DNA of 64,000 nucleotides from Limnohabitans sp. 2KL-27 (GTDB lineage Bacteria; Pseudomonadota; Gammaproteobacteria; Burkholderiales; Burkholderiaceae_C): positions 2,356,853 to 2,420,852 of the forward strand of contig NZ_CXOP01000002.1 in the NCBI RefSeq assembly GCF_001269345.1, written 5' to 3'. A model generated the notes under the pieces. It saw nothing but the letters and a program-made list of their open reading frames with translations, ran no database searches and had not been told where the DNA came from. This document shows, piece after piece, positions 1-9,804 of the stretch (positions are counted from its first letter, which is position 1; each line of letters starts with the position of its first letter). A program made the position numbers and the translations under genes.

Positions 1-27
1 TGGGTTCCTTGATAAATAGGGTTTGAA

Positions 28-918
28 TTATCCGTGGGGCAGCAGACCGCCCTGCACCGCCTGCACAAAGTCCCCCAGCGCCGTCTGGTCTCGGTCGCTG
101 CGCCACAGGCATCGGGTGTCGTAACGGGCATCGACCTCACGCAAAGGCACAAACACCGCACCGGCCAAAGCCGACTGCTGCAGGGCCTGCGGCACCAGGG
201 CCACACCCAAGCCTTGCGAGACCAAGGACACCACGCTCAGCCAATGGCGCAGCTCGTGCACCACCTGCGGCATCCAGCCAGCCTGCTCGCACAGCATCAC
301 GATGCGCTCGTGGTAATCGGGCGATACGGTGCGGGACACCACCACCAGGTCTTGCCCGGCCAGTTCATCCAGGCCGATGCTGGCCGCTTGGGCCAAAGGG
401 TGGCTGGCAGGCAAACACGCCACCAAAGGCTGACTGGCCACCAATATCTGTTCGAAACCCGGCGGAACGCGGGGCGTGTGCACAAAACCCACATCCAGGC
501 GCTCGCGCAGCAAGTCGGACAGTTGCTCCGACGAACTCAGCTCGCGCAGCACCAGGCGCAAACGCGGGTGACTGGTTTGAAAGCGGCTGAGGATTTGCGG
601 CAGGCCGCAATACAGCATGGTCCCGGCAAAACCGATGTGCAATTGCCCCGATTGGCCCTCGGCCACGTCCCTGGCCTCACGCATGGCCGCGCTGGCCTGC
701 GCCAGCAAAGCCCTTGCGGCCGGTACAAAGGCCTGACCCGCTGCCGTGAGCTGCACGCCCCGGCTGTTGCGGGTGAACAGCTGCGCCCCCACCGAGGCTT
801 CGAGTTGCTGGATGTTCAGACTCAGCGGCGGCTGCGAGATGGACAGGCGCTGGGCCGCCCGGCCAAAGTGCAGCTCTTCGGCCAGCATGAGGAAATAGCG
901 CAGGTGACGGAATTCCAT
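28..918 (-). CDS. LysR-type transcriptional regulator
   Basis: A LysR-family DNA-binding regulator of 296 residues, the usual length. Residues about 3-62 form the N-terminal helix-turn-helix (FGRAAQRLSISQPPLS marks the recognition region) and residues about 90-290 the effector-binding domain. It lies divergent from the glutaryl-CoA dehydrogenase gene, 100 bases away, and the gap holds a 21-base dyad that could be its operator. The arrangement resembles known GcdR-gcdH pairs, so control of glutaryl-CoA oxidation is inferred from position; the effector is unknown. The stop lies 28 bases from the window edge, and nothing is recognised in positions 1-27. Confidence 0.9.
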   Translation of the reverse strand: MEFRHLRYFLMLAEELHFGRAAQRLSISQPPLSLNIQQLEASVGAQLFTRNSRGVQLTAAGQAFVPAARALLAQASAAMREARDVAEGQSGQLHIGFAGTMLYCGLPQILSRFQTSHPRLRLVLRELSSSEQLSDLLRERLDVGFVHTPRVPPGFEQILVASQPLVACLPASHPLAQAASIGLDELAGQDLVVVSRTVSPDYHERIVMLCEQAGWMPQVVHELRHWLSVVSLVSQGLGVALVPQALQQSALAGAVFVPLREVDARYDTRCLWRSDRDQTALGDFVQAVQGGLLPHG

Positions 919-933
919 GAATTAAAATAATGT

Positions 934-954
934 ATTGATGAATAGGTAATCAAT
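934..954. promoter_or_regulatory. Dyad, candidate LysR operator
   Basis: ATTGAT (934-939) and ATCAAT (949-954) form a perfect inverted repeat with a 9-base A+T-rich spacer. It lies midway between the divergent LysR gene and gcdH, where LysR regulators normally bind. The exact contacts are inferred. Confidence 0.5.
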
Positions 955-1018
955 ATTAGACAACTATACATCTCAGACTGACAATCGGCTTCAAGATTTT
1001 TTCACGGAGACACACCCC

Positions 1019-2206
1019 ATGGCCACCCCCAAAAACACCTTCAGCTGGGAAGACCCCTTCAACCTCAGCGCGCAACTGACCGACGACGAGCGTCAGGTGC
1101 AAGAAGCGGCCCGCGCTTATTGCCAGGAAAGGCTGCTGCCCCGAGTCACCGACGCGTTTTTGAATGAAACCACCGATGTGTCCATCTTTCGCGAGATGGG
1201 CGAACTGGGCCTTTTGGGTGCGACCATCCCCGAGCAGTACGGCGGCGCCGGCTTGAACTACGTCTGTTACGGCCTGGTGGCGCGCGAAGTTGAGCGCGTG
1301 GACTCTGGCTACCGCTCAATGATGAGCGTGCAGTCTTCTTTGGTGATGTTGCCGATCAACGACTTCGGCACCGAAGCCCAAAAGCAAAAGTACCTGCCCA
1401 AGCTGGCGCGTGGCGAGTGGATCGGTTGCTTTGGCCTGACCGAGCCCAACCACGGCTCCGACCCCGGCAGCATGATCACCCGCGCCAAAAAGGTCGACGG
1501 CGGCTACAGCTTGAGCGGCGCCAAGATGTGGATCACCAACAGTCCGATCGCCGACGTGTTCGTGGTCTGGGCCAAGGACGATGGCGGCCAGATCCGTGGC
1601 TTCATTTTGGAAAAAGGCTGGAAAGGCCTCTCCGCTCCTGCCGTGCACGGCAAGGTCGGCCTGCGTGCCTCGATCACCGGCGAGATCGTCATGGACGAGG
1701 TGTTCTGCCCCGAAGAAAACGCTTTCCCCGAAGTGCGCGGTTTGAAAGGCCCCTTCACCTGCCTGAACAGCGCCCGCTACGGCATTGCTTGGGGCGCACT
1801 GGGCGCTGCCGAAGACTGCTACGCCCGCGCTCGCCAGTACGTGATGGACCGCCAACAGTTTGGCCGCCCCTTGGCCGCCAACCAATTGATCCAAAAGAAA
1901 CTGGCCGACATGCTGACCGAAATCAGCCTGGGCCTGCAAGGCTGCTTGCGCTTGGGCCGCATGAAGGACGAAGGCACCGCTTCGGTGGACCTGACCTCCA
2001 TCCTCAAGCGCAACAGCTGCGGCAAGGCGCTGGACATCGCCCGCATGGCACGCGACATGATGGGCGGCAATGGCATCAGCGCCGAATACGGCGTGGCCCG
2101 CCACCTGGTGAACCTGGAAGTGGTCAACACCTACGAAGGCACGCACGATGTGCACGCCCTGATTTTGGGCCGCGCCATCACCGGAATTCCTGCTTTCTCG
2201 AATTGA
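1019..2206 (+). CDS. gcdH: Glutaryl-CoA dehydrogenase
   Basis: An FAD-dependent acyl-CoA dehydrogenase of 395 residues that oxidises and decarboxylates glutaryl-CoA to crotonyl-CoA in lysine and tryptophan breakdown. The C-terminal signature [20 protein letters not shown] is nearly identical to that of characterised glutaryl-CoA dehydrogenases; its glutamate (residue 373) is the catalytic base. [12 protein letters not shown] near residue 140 is the family flavin and substrate signature. The ATG at 1019 is preceded by CGGAG. The gene stands alone between a divergent LysR regulator and a terminator at 2228. The CoA-transferase that often accompanies it is not in the window. Other acyl-CoA specificities are less likely given the signature. 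Confidence 0.93.
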   Translation: MATPKNTFSWEDPFNLSAQLTDDERQVQEAARAYCQERLLPRVTDAFLNETTDVSIFREMGELGLLGATIPEQYGGAGLNYVCYGLVAREVERVDSGYRSMMSVQSSLVMLPINDFGTEAQKQKYLPKLARGEWIGCFGLTEPNHGSDPGSMITRAKKVDGGYSLSGAKMWITNSPIADVFVVWAKDDGGQIRGFILEKGWKGLSAPAVHGKVGLRASITGEIVMDEVFCPEENAFPEVRGLKGPFTCLNSARYGIAWGALGAAEDCYARARQYVMDRQQFGRPLAANQLIQKKLADMLTEISLGLQGCLRLGRMKDEGTASVDLTSILKRNSCGKALDIARMARDMMGGNGISAEYGVARHLVNLEVVNTYEGTHDVHALILGRAITGIPAFSN

Positions 2207-2227
2207 GGCTGGGTTTGTAACTACCCC

Positions 2228-2257
2228 AAGGGCTGCCCATTGGCAGCCCTTTTTGTT
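2228..2257 (+). terminator. Rho-independent terminator after gcdH
   Basis: AGGGCTGCC (2229-2237) pairs with GGCAGCCCT (2242-2250) around a four-base loop and is followed by TTTT. It starts 22 bases after the gcdH stop. Confidence 0.85.
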
Positions 2258-2282
2258 CATGGGCCCACGGTGCGTTTGCGCC

Positions 2283-2331
2283 TTGACGAAGACCGGCGAA
2301 GATCGTACATTACTAACCAGTCAGTCATTAA
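2283..2331 (+). promoter_or_regulatory. Promoter with overlapping TetR operator
   Basis: TTGACG (2283-2288) and TACATT (2306-2311) are separated by 17 bases. The partly palindromic stretch from 2310 to 2331, with half-sites ACTAACC and AGTCAGT, resembles TetR/AcrR-type operators and covers the end of the -10 box and the likely start site. Repression of the downstream regulator and efflux genes by their own TetR protein is inferred. Confidence 0.6.
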
Positions 2332-2338
2332 ATAATCT

Positions 2339-2983
2339 GTGAACACCACCGATCCCCTCGTCCCCCACAAACGCGAACGCCGCAAGCAAGACCGACCGGG
2401 TGAACTGCTCGAGGCGGCTTTGGACCTCTTTGTGGAAAAAGGCTTTGCCGCAACACGCGTTGAAGAGGTGGCTTTGCGGGCAGGCGTGTCCAAGGGCACG
2501 CTGTTTTTGTACTTTCCCAGCAAGGAAGATCTGTTCAAGGCCGTGGTGCGCGACAACGTGGTGGCGACCGTGGCGCAAGGCGCTGCCGAAGCAGCGCAAT
2601 TCCAAGGTAGCACTGGGGAGTTGCTGGAGTGGATGATGCTGCAATGGTGGCGCCGCTATGGGGCCACCAAGGCATCGGGTATTTCCAAACTGGTCATGAG
2701 CGAGGCCAGCAACTTTCCTGACCTGGCGATTTTTTTCCGCAACGAAGTGATCGAGCCCGCGCACGCGCTGGTGCGCAACGCCTTGCAGCGTGGCATTGAC
2801 CGCGGCGAATTTCACCCCATGAGCGTTGATTTGACCTTGCATTCGGTCATGGCCCCACTTTTGTTTCTGGTGATGTGGAAACATTCCATGGGGCCATGCA
2901 GCCCCAGCCATGAACAAATCGACCCCGAGGCCTTCATTTCCCAGCATGCCCGCCTGATGGCGCGTGGTTTGTCCCAAGCTTGA
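2339..2983 (+). CDS. TetR/AcrR family repressor
   Basis: A 214-residue regulator. Residues about 18-65 form the TetR helix-turn-helix (TRVEEVALRAGVSKGTLFLY, then FPSKEDLFKAV). The C-terminal ligand domain resembles those of efflux-pump repressors (DUF2059-free, with MMLQWWRRYG and a conserved helical core). The start is GTG at 2339 with no clear ribosome-binding site, so a short, weakly translated leader is likely. It is the first gene before a membrane-fusion protein and an RND pump, and a TetR-like operator overlaps its promoter. It probably represses the whole efflux operon until a substrate binds; the inducer is unknown. Confidence 0.9.
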   Translation: MNTTDPLVPHKRERRKQDRPGELLEAALDLFVEKGFAATRVEEVALRAGVSKGTLFLYFPSKEDLFKAVVRDNVVATVAQGAAEAAQFQGSTGELLEWMMLQWWRRYGATKASGISKLVMSEASNFPDLAIFFRNEVIEPAHALVRNALQRGIDRGEFHPMSVDLTLHSVMAPLLFLVMWKHSMGPCSPSHEQIDPEAFISQHARLMARGLSQA

Positions 2984-3011
2984 TATTCAACTGCTGTGTG
3001 CCCGATTCAAC

Positions 3012-4148
3012 ATGAAAAAATCGACCCTCTGGATTGTGTCTGCTGTGGCTGTTGCCGTTTTGCTTACGGTCGGTTCGCGTTGGCTGAGCCAGCGCCAGCC
3101 TGCCACCGAAGCCGCCAAAACCAGCGCACCGGCAACACCTGTCATTGAATTGAGCGCCAGTGATGTGGTTCGGGTTCAGAACATGGACATGGTGCTGGGC
3201 TTGGCCGTTTCTGGCACGCTCAAAGCCAGCCAAAGCGCCATGGTCAAGGCCCGCGTGGTGGGCGAACTCATGGACCTCACGGTCCGCGAAGGCGACATGG
3301 TCAAAGCCGGCCAGGTGATCGCCCGCATCGACCCCACGGAATACCAAGCTCGGGAACGTCAGGCCAAACAACAGGCGGACGCGGCATGGGCGCAAGTGGA
3401 CATTGCTCAGAAGCAGTTCGACAACAACAAGGCCTTGGTGGACCAAGGCTTCATCTCACAGACCGCCTTGCAAAACGCCATGGCCAGCCTGAACGGGGCC
3501 AAGGCAACCCACATGGCGGCTGTGGCAGCACTCGATGTGACCCGCAAAGCCCTCGAAGATGCGACCATCCGGGCGCCCATCAGCGGCCAGGTTGCCCAAC
3601 GACTGGCCCAACCCGGCGAACGCATGGCGCTGGACGCCCGGATTGTGGAGGTGGTCAACCTCAGTCAACTGGAGCTGGAAGCGGCTTTGCCCGCAGCCGA
3701 TGCGGGACTGGTGCGCAAAGGCATGAAGGCTCAGCTCAAAATCGAGGGCCAGGAAGAGTCCGTCACCGCCCAGGTCCTGCGCATCAACCCCTCAGCCCAA
3801 GCGGCCAGCCGCAGCGTGCTGGTGTACCTGGGCCTTGCAGGCCATGAGGGCTTGCGCCAAGGCCTGTTTGCAGAAGGTCTGTTGGGCACACGCAGGGCCC
3901 AAGCGTTGGCGGTGCCGCTGTCGAGTGTGCGCACCGACAAGTCTCAGCCTTATGTGCAGGTGGTCGATGGCGAGCGGGTGCGGCATGTGTTGGTACAAAC
4001 CGGCACCCGCACCGAAAAGACCATTCAAAACATCACCCTGACCTGGGTCGAGGTGAGTGGGCTGAGCGAAGGTACTCAGGTGCTGATGGCCAGCGCCGGC
4101 GCTGTGCGCGAAGGAACGCAGGTGAAGTTCACCGCTGGCGTGCGTTGA
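3012..4148 (+). CDS. RND efflux membrane-fusion protein (periplasmic adaptor)
   Basis: The periplasmic adaptor of a tripartite RND pump, 378 residues. An N-terminal membrane anchor or signal segment (about residues 4-24) is followed by the split lipoyl domain (VREGDMVKAGQVIARIDP), a coiled-coil hairpin with Ala/Gln/Asn-rich helices (about 105-165), the second lipoyl half (TIRAPISGQVAQRL) and a beta-barrel domain. The ATG at 3012 is chosen because the hydrophobic segment follows it directly; an upstream in-frame start at 2964 would overlap the TetR gene. The pump gene begins 13 bases after the stop. There is no lipobox cysteine, so anchoring by the N-terminal helix is likely. Confidence 0.93.
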   Translation: MKKSTLWIVSAVAVAVLLTVGSRWLSQRQPATEAAKTSAPATPVIELSASDVVRVQNMDMVLGLAVSGTLKASQSAMVKARVVGELMDLTVREGDMVKAGQVIARIDPTEYQARERQAKQQADAAWAQVDIAQKQFDNNKALVDQGFISQTALQNAMASLNGAKATHMAAVAALDVTRKALEDATIRAPISGQVAQRLAQPGERMALDARIVEVVNLSQLELEAALPAADAGLVRKGMKAQLKIEGQEESVTAQVLRINPSAQAASRSVLVYLGLAGHEGLRQGLFAEGLLGTRRAQALAVPLSSVRTDKSQPYVQVVDGERVRHVLVQTGTRTEKTIQNITLTWVEVSGLSEGTQVLMASAGAVREGTQVKFTAGVR

Positions 4149-4161
4149 AAGAGGCCCATCC

Positions 4162-7100
4162 GTGTGGTTCACCCGCGTCAGCCTGCAAAACCCTGTTTTC
4201 GCCACCATGGTCATGTTGGCTTTGGTGGTGCTGGGCCTGTTCTCGTTCCAGCGCCTCCAAGTCGATCAGTTCCCCAACATCGACTTTCCGGTGGTGGTCA
4301 TCAGCACCGAATACCCCGGCGCATCGCCTGAGATCGTTGAGAGCGAAGTCTCCAAAAAGATCGAGGAAGGCGTCAACTCGATCGCTGGCATCAGCGCCCT
4401 GACCTCGCGCAGCTATGAAAACCAGTCTGTGGTGATCATGGAGTTCCAGCTGCAGATCGATGGCCGCAAGGCGGCCGAAGATGTGCGCGAAAAAGTCGCC
4501 TCTCTGCGCCCCCTGCTGCGCACCGAGGTCAAAGAACCTCGGGTGCTGCGCTTTGATCCCTCGAGCCGCGCCGTTTGGTCTCTGGCCGTCATTCCGGAGG
4601 GTGACAAACTCAACGCGGTGGAATTGACCAACTGGTCAGAGCAAGTGCTCAAAAAGCGTCTGGAAAACGTGCGCGGTGTGGGCTCGGTCACTTTGGTGGG
4701 CGGCAGCAAACGCGAGATCAACCTGTATTTGCAACCGGCCAACATGGAAGCCTTGGGTGTAACCGCCGAGCAGGTGGTCAGCGCCGTGCGCAATGAAAAC
4801 CAAGATTTGCCCGTAGGCGCGATCCGCTCGCTGGAGCAAGAGCGCATGGTGCAGATCAGCTCGCGGATGCAAAGACCCGAGGACTTTGGCCGCATCATCG
4901 TGGCCCGCAAAAACGGCACCCCCATCCGCTTGTCGCAAGTGGCCACGGTGAAGGACGGCGCGCAAGAGCTGGAAAACCTGGCGCTCTACAACGGCCAACG
5001 CACGCTCTTGATGTCGGTGCAAAAGTCGCAGGATGAAAACACCATCCAGGTGGTCGATGGCCTGGTCAAGGCTGTGGCCGAGCTGCAAGGCCAGCTGCCG
5101 CCTGGCCTGCGTCTTGAACCCATCACCGACAACTCGAGGCCCATTCGCGTGTCGGTCAACAACGTGCGCCAGACCCTGATCGAAGGGGCCATCCTCACGG
5201 TGTTGATCGTGTTTTTGTTTCTCAACTCTTGGCGCTCGACGGTCATCACAGGCCTGACGCTGCCGATCTCACTGATCGGCACGTTCATGTTCATGCAGAT
5301 GTTTGGCTTCACCATCAACATGATCACGCTGATGGCGCTGAGCCTGTGCGTGGGCCTGCTGATCGACGACGCGATTGTGGTGCGCGAGAACATCGTGCGC
5401 CATGTGCAAATGGGCAAAAGCGCCTACAAGGCCTCATTGGAGGGCACCCAAGAAATTGGCCTGGCCGTGCTGGCCACCACCTTGTCCATCGTGGCAGTTT
5501 TTTTGCCGATCGGCTTCATGGAAGGCATCATCGGCAAGTTTTTCCACGAGTTCGGCATCACCATCGTGGCGGCCGTGATGATCTCGATGTTTGTGAGCTT
5601 CACGCTCGACCCCATGCTCTCGAGCATCTGGCACGACCCGGCCATCGACGCGCACGGCAAAAACCAAGCGCCTGTCAGCTGGTACGACAAAAGCATTGGC
5701 CGCGTGACCGGCTGGTTTGACCGGAGCACGGAGCGCCTGGCCGATGGCTACCAAGGCATCTTGCGCTGGGCGCTGGTGCACAAAAAGTCCACCGTGTTTC
5801 TGACCTTGGGCATTTTTGTGGCCAGCGTGTTCATGGTCCGGCTGCTGGGCACCGAGTTCGTGCCCAAAGCTGATTTCTCTGAAACCTCGGTCAAGTTCGA
5901 AACCCCGGTGGGTACTTCGCTCGAAGCCACCGAGGCCAAAACCCGACAGGTCGAGGCCATCCTGCGCGACTTTCCGGAAGTGCGCTACACAGTCAGCACC
6001 ATCAACACCGCCAACGCGCAGGGCAAGAACAACGTCAACCTTTACATCCGTCTGGTGGACCGCAAAAACCGCAGCCGCAACGCCGACCAGATGTCTGCCG
6101 TGCTGCGCGAACGCCTCAAACAAGTGCCCGGCATCGCGGTCACGCACACCGGTTTGCTCGACGCGATTGGCGGCAACAAGCAAGTCGAGTTTTCGCTGCA
6201 AGGCCCAGACCAAAAAGAGCTGGAGCGCCTGGCGCTGGTGGCCTTGGCCAAGGTGCGCGACATTCCTGGCTTGGTGGACCTGGACTCCAGCGTGAAACCC
6301 AACAAACCCGTCATCGGCGTGGAAGTGCTGCGCGACGCCGCATCCGACCTGGGCCTGGGTACAGCGCAGCTGGCAGCGCCGCTGCGCATTTTGGTGGCAG
6401 GACAAACCGTGGGCAACTGGCGCGCTCCAGACGACCAGACTTACGACGTGAACGTGCGACTTGCGCCCGAAGCCCGCAACAGTCCTCAAGACCTGGAACG
6501 GCTGCCCTTCATGGTGACTGCGCCCGATGGCAGTTCGCGCACCGTTCGCTTGGGCCAGGTGGCCCGCGTCAGCGAAACCACCGGCTCCAACCAGATCAAC
6601 CGGCGAGACATGATGCGCGAAGTGGCCATCAACGCCAACGTGTTTGGACGCTCTGCAGGCGAGGTCTCAGCCGATGTTCGCAAAGCCATGGACAGCCTGA
6701 ACCTGCCACCCGGCTACCGCTACAGCTTTGGTGGCTCGACTAAAAACATGAGCGAGTCTTTTGGCTACGCCTTGTCGGCACTGGCCATGGCGGTGATCTT
6801 CATTTACATGATCTTGGCCAGCCAGTTCAAAAGCTTCCTGCAGCCCCTGGCTTTGATGACCTCCCTGCCGCTGACCCTGATTGGCGTGGTGCTGGCCTTG
6901 ATGGCGTTTCGCTCCACTTTGTCCATGTTCTCCATCATCGGCGTGATCATGCTCATGGGTCTGGTCACCAAAAACGCCATCTTGCTGGTGGACTTTGCCA
7001 TCCGCGCCCGTGAGGATGGTTTGGCCCGCAGCGAGGCTTTGCTGCTGGCGGCCAAAGTGCGGCTGCGACCCATCTTGATGACCACCTTGGCCATGATTTT

Positions 7101-7314
7101 TGGCATGGTGCCGCTGGCCTTTGCACTGAGCGAAGGCGCCGAGCAACGCGCGCCCATGGGCCAGGCCGTGATCGGCGGGGTCATCACCTCCTCCTTGCTC
7201 ACCCTCGTGGTGGTGCCGGTGGTGTACTGCTACATGGACGACCTGGCGCAATGGCTGCGACGAAAAGCCGGTCTTGCACCAGCCCGTCAGGGAACGGACA
7301 TGCCCGCCCCTTAA
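4162..7314 (+). CDS. RND efflux inner-membrane transporter (HAE1 type)
   Basis: A proton-driven efflux pump of 1050 residues, the standard AcrB/MexB length, with twelve predicted membrane helices in two blocks of six and two large periplasmic loops. The paired aspartates of the proton relay are in [14 protein letters not shown] in the fourth helix. The start is GTG at 4162, 13 bases after the adaptor stop. With the adaptor upstream and the TolC-type channel at 8390 it supplies all parts of an export complex. Substrates cannot be read from sequence. The loops are closer to general multidrug pumps than to heavy-metal (CzcA) pumps. Confidence 0.95.
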   Translation: MWFTRVSLQNPVFATMVMLALVVLGLFSFQRLQVDQFPNIDFPVVVISTEYPGASPEIVESEVSKKIEEGVNSIAGISALTSRSYENQSVVIMEFQLQIDGRKAAEDVREKVASLRPLLRTEVKEPRVLRFDPSSRAVWSLAVIPEGDKLNAVELTNWSEQVLKKRLENVRGVGSVTLVGGSKREINLYLQPANMEALGVTAEQVVSAVRNENQDLPVGAIRSLEQERMVQISSRMQRPEDFGRIIVARKNGTPIRLSQVATVKDGAQELENLALYNGQRTLLMSVQKSQDENTIQVVDGLVKAVAELQGQLPPGLRLEPITDNSRPIRVSVNNVRQTLIEGAILTVLIVFLFLNSWRSTVITGLTLPISLIGTFMFMQMFGFTINMITLMALSLCVGLLIDDAIVVRENIVRHVQMGKSAYKASLEGTQEIGLAVLATTLSIVAVFLPIGFMEGIIGKFFHEFGITIVAAVMISMFVSFTLDPMLSSIWHDPAIDAHGKNQAPVSWYDKSIGRVTGWFDRSTERLADGYQGILRWALVHKKSTVFLTLGIFVASVFMVRLLGTEFVPKADFSETSVKFETPVGTSLEATEAKTRQVEAILRDFPEVRYTVSTINTANAQGKNNVNLYIRLVDRKNRSRNADQMSAVLRERLKQVPGIAVTHTGLLDAIGGNKQVEFSLQGPDQKELERLALVALAKVRDIPGLVDLDSSVKPNKPVIGVEVLRDAASDLGLGTAQLAAPLRILVAGQTVGNWRAPDDQTYDVNVRLAPEARNSPQDLERLPFMVTAPDGSSRTVRLGQVARVSETTGSNQINRRDMMREVAINANVFGRSAGEVSADVRKAMDSLNLPPGYRYSFGGSTKNMSESFGYALSALAMAVIFIYMILASQFKSFLQPLALMTSLPLTLIGVVLALMAFRSTLSMFSIIGVIMLMGLVTKNAILLVDFAIRAREDGLARSEALLLAAKVRLRPILMTTLAMIFGMVPLAFALSEGAEQRAPMGQAVIGGVITSSLLTLVVVPVVYCYMDDLAQWLRRKAGLAPARQGTDMPAP

Positions 7315-7354
7315 AATCAGCACAATCAGCGATAAACCCCTCAGGAGTACCCGA

Positions 7355-8014
7355 ATGGATCTGAATCAAGCCCGATTCAACATGATCGAACAGCAAATCC
7401 GCCCTTGGGAAGTGCTGGACCCCCAAGTACTGGAACTGCTCTCGGTCGTGCGCCGCGAAGACTTTGTGCCGATGGCGCACAAAACCTTGGCTTTTGTGGA
7501 CATGGACGTTCCTCTGGGTGCTGCGCCCAACCAGGTCATGCTGGCCCCCCGTATTCAGGCTCGCATGCTGCAAGACTTGGCCGTCAAAAAAACCGACAAA
7601 GCGCTGGACATTGGCACCGGCTCTGGCTTCATGGCCGCCCTGCTGGCGCACCAAGCCGCCAGTGTGTTGAGCCTGGAAATCGACGCCAATCTGGCCGCCC
7701 AAGCCCAAACCAACCTGCAAAAAGCGGGGGTGACCAACGCGGTCGTGCGCACGGCCGATGGCAGCCAGGGCGCTGCTGCCGACGGCCCTTTTGATGTCAT
7801 CGTGCTCAGCGGCTCGGTCGCCGAGGTGCCCGCCGCCTTGTTGCAACAACTCAGCGTGGGCGGCCGTTTGGTCGCCATCGTCGGGGACGAGCCCATGATG
7901 CGTGCCACTCTGATCACCCGCACCAGCGACAGCAACTGGACCACCACTGAGCCTTGGGACTGCAATGCCCCACGTCTGAGCGGTTTCCCCGAGCACACAC
8001 GCTTCCAATTCTGA
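7355..8014 (+). CDS. pcm: Protein-L-isoaspartate O-methyltransferase-like protein
   Basis: A class I SAM-dependent methyltransferase of 219 residues, related to the repair enzyme that methylates isoaspartyl residues in aged proteins. The N-terminal RFNMIEQQIRPW and the SAM-binding motif ALDIGTGSGFMAALLAH are those of the Pcm family. The ATG at 7355 has CAGGAG at a good distance, so the longer frame from 7274, which runs back into the pump gene, is rejected. The gene stands between the pump and the rhodanese/tolC pair. This tolC-linked version is divergent from enterobacterial Pcm, and its true substrate may differ. Confidence 0.85.
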   Translation: MDLNQARFNMIEQQIRPWEVLDPQVLELLSVVRREDFVPMAHKTLAFVDMDVPLGAAPNQVMLAPRIQARMLQDLAVKKTDKALDIGTGSGFMAALLAHQAASVLSLEIDANLAAQAQTNLQKAGVTNAVVRTADGSQGAAADGPFDVIVLSGSVAEVPAALLQQLSVGGRLVAIVGDEPMMRATLITRTSDSNWTTTEPWDCNAPRLSGFPEHTRFQF

Positions 8015-8024
8015 ACGGCACACC

Positions 8025-8354
8025 ATGGAACAAATCACCCCCGCTCAGCTCGCCGATTGGGCCGCAGGCCAGACACAACGCCCCGTTCTGCTGGATGTGC
8101 GTGAAGGCTGGGAGGTGCAAACCGCCAGCGCCAAGATAGACGCGCTGGACCTGGTGCACATGCCCATGCAAAGCATCCCCGCACGGTTGGAAGAGCTGGA
8201 CAAATCCCGTCCCATCGCTTGCCTGTGCCACCATGGTGGCCGCAGCATGCAAGTGGCAGCCTTTTTGCAACAGCATGGCTTCCAAGTGGCCAACGTATCG
8301 GGCGGCATCCACGCCTGGTCTGCCCAAGTCGACCCGACCATTCCGGTTTATTGA
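8025..8354 (+). CDS. Rhodanese-like domain protein
   Basis: A single-domain sulfurtransferase of 109 residues. LLDVREGWE opens the fold, and the active loop CHHGGRS places the persulfide-carrying cysteine at residue 68, matching the CxxGxR pattern. A second cysteine (66) lies two residues before it. There is no signal peptide, so it is probably cytoplasmic. It starts 10 bases after the Pcm-like gene and precedes the tolC gene by 35 bases, so co-transcription is likely. Thiosulfate or persulfide transfer is the family activity; why it is linked to outer-membrane export is unknown. Confidence 0.9.
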   Translation: MEQITPAQLADWAAGQTQRPVLLDVREGWEVQTASAKIDALDLVHMPMQSIPARLEELDKSRPIACLCHHGGRSMQVAAFLQQHGFQVANVSGGIHAWSAQVDPTIPVY

Positions 8355-8389
8355 ATCGACTGGCCTCACCGAATTTTTGAAAGCTCTCA

Positions 8390-9706
8390 ATGACACTGCG
8401 CCTTTTGCCTTTGACCCTTTCTCTGGCCGCTGCACTGGCTGGCACGGCCCAAGCCCAAAGCCTGGCTCAGCTTTATGAAGCAGCCAAGGGTTATGACGCG
8501 GCATACAAAGCTGCGCAATCCCAGTACCAAGCCAACTTGGCCAAAGCAGAACAAGCCAAGGCTTTGTTGCGGCCGACAGCCGGGCTTGGTGCAACGCTCA
8601 GTGAATCAGACTTCAACAACCTCACCAGCACCAATGCGGATGCCCGTTATGGCACACGCACGGCCACCCTCAGTGCGAGTCAACCCTTGTTTCGCCCTGC
8701 CAACATGGCCGGCTACCAACAAGGCGCGAAGCAAGTCGGATTGGCGCAGGCGCAATTGAAGGCAGCGGCGCAAGAGCTGATCGTGCGTGTCAGTCAAGCC
8801 TACTTTGACGTGCTTATAGCCCAAGACAGCTTGGCCTTTGTGAAAGCACAAAAAACGGCGGTTTCGGAACAGTTGGCCGCTGCCAAACGGAACTTTGAAG
8901 TGGGCACATCCACCATCACCGACACCCGTGAAGCGCAAGCCCGATTCGATTTGGTGACCGCCCAGGAAATCGCAGCAGAGAACGACTTGCGTGTCAAAAA
9001 GTTGGCCCTCGACCAATCCGTCGGAACGCCCAACACCCAACCTGTGCCGCTCAAATCGGGCGCAAACCTGAACGCAGCACTCACAGGCAACGCCGACACA
9101 TGGGCGCAACAAGCGGCCGAGCAAAGTCCCAACGTCGAGCAAGCACGCATAGGCTTGGAAGTGGCCCAACTCGAAACCGAAAAAGCAAAAGCCGGGCACA
9201 TGCCCACACTGGATTTGACCGCCTCTTATGGGGCAACTAGGTTTCGAAATGGCAATCCATCATCACGCATTGACAACAACACAGGCACCATCGGTCTGAG
9301 CTTCAACCTGCCCCTGTACGCAGGCCATGCCACCCAAAACCGCATTCAGGAAACTGTGGCACTGAAAGAAAAAGCCCGCAATGACCTGGAAGGCGCACAG
9401 CGCTCAGTGGCTCAAGCCACACGCACGGCTTACTTTGGCGTGCAATCAGGCCTCGGCCAAGTCAAGGCCCTCGAAGCAGCCGAAGCCTCCAGCCAAAGCG
9501 CCTTGGATGCCAACAAGCTGGGCTACCAGGTGGGCGTGCGCATCAACATCGATGTGCTCAACAGCCAAAGCCAACTTTTCCAAACCAAGCGTGATCTGGC
9601 CAAAGCACGTTATGACGTGTTGCTGGGGCAACTGAAACTGCGTCTGGCCGCTGGGGTGTTGAAGGCGGAAGATGTTCAAACACTGAACAGTCTGTTCGGA
9701 CAGTAA
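8390..9706 (+). CDS. tolC: TolC-family outer-membrane efflux protein
   Basis: An outer-membrane channel protein of 438 residues with a signal peptide (residues 1-22, cleavage after AQA). It has the duplicated TolC architecture of long coiled-coil helices, with Ala/Gln-rich repeats around residues 100-200 and 310-420, and the typical GVRINIDVLNSQSQLFQTKR near the C-terminus. It would form the trimeric duct for the RND pump encoded upstream and probably for type I exporters too. It is the last gene of the plus-strand run; the downstream 98 bases hold only a weak hairpin. Confidence 0.93.
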   Translation: MTLRLLPLTLSLAAALAGTAQAQSLAQLYEAAKGYDAAYKAAQSQYQANLAKAEQAKALLRPTAGLGATLSESDFNNLTSTNADARYGTRTATLSASQPLFRPANMAGYQQGAKQVGLAQAQLKAAAQELIVRVSQAYFDVLIAQDSLAFVKAQKTAVSEQLAAAKRNFEVGTSTITDTREAQARFDLVTAQEIAAENDLRVKKLALDQSVGTPNTQPVPLKSGANLNAALTGNADTWAQQAAEQSPNVEQARIGLEVAQLETEKAKAGHMPTLDLTASYGATRFRNGNPSSRIDNNTGTIGLSFNLPLYAGHATQNRIQETVALKEKARNDLEGAQRSVAQATRTAYFGVQSGLGQVKALEAAEASSQSALDANKLGYQVGVRINIDVLNSQSQLFQTKRDLAKARYDVLLGQLKLRLAAGVLKAEDVQTLNSLFGQ

Positions 9707-9804
9707 ATTATTCAGCCACTCCCTATGGTTCGGATCAGACTCAGCCAACGCGCCAGTCAAAATACCTTTTTCAAAGTTTGACGGGTATTTTGGCTAAGGC
9801 ACGA

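Noticed and set aside
9758-9792. CAAAATACC/GGTATTTTG hairpin after tolC as a terminator
   Set aside because: A 9-base stem with a 17-base loop and no T-run on either strand; termination cannot be supported.
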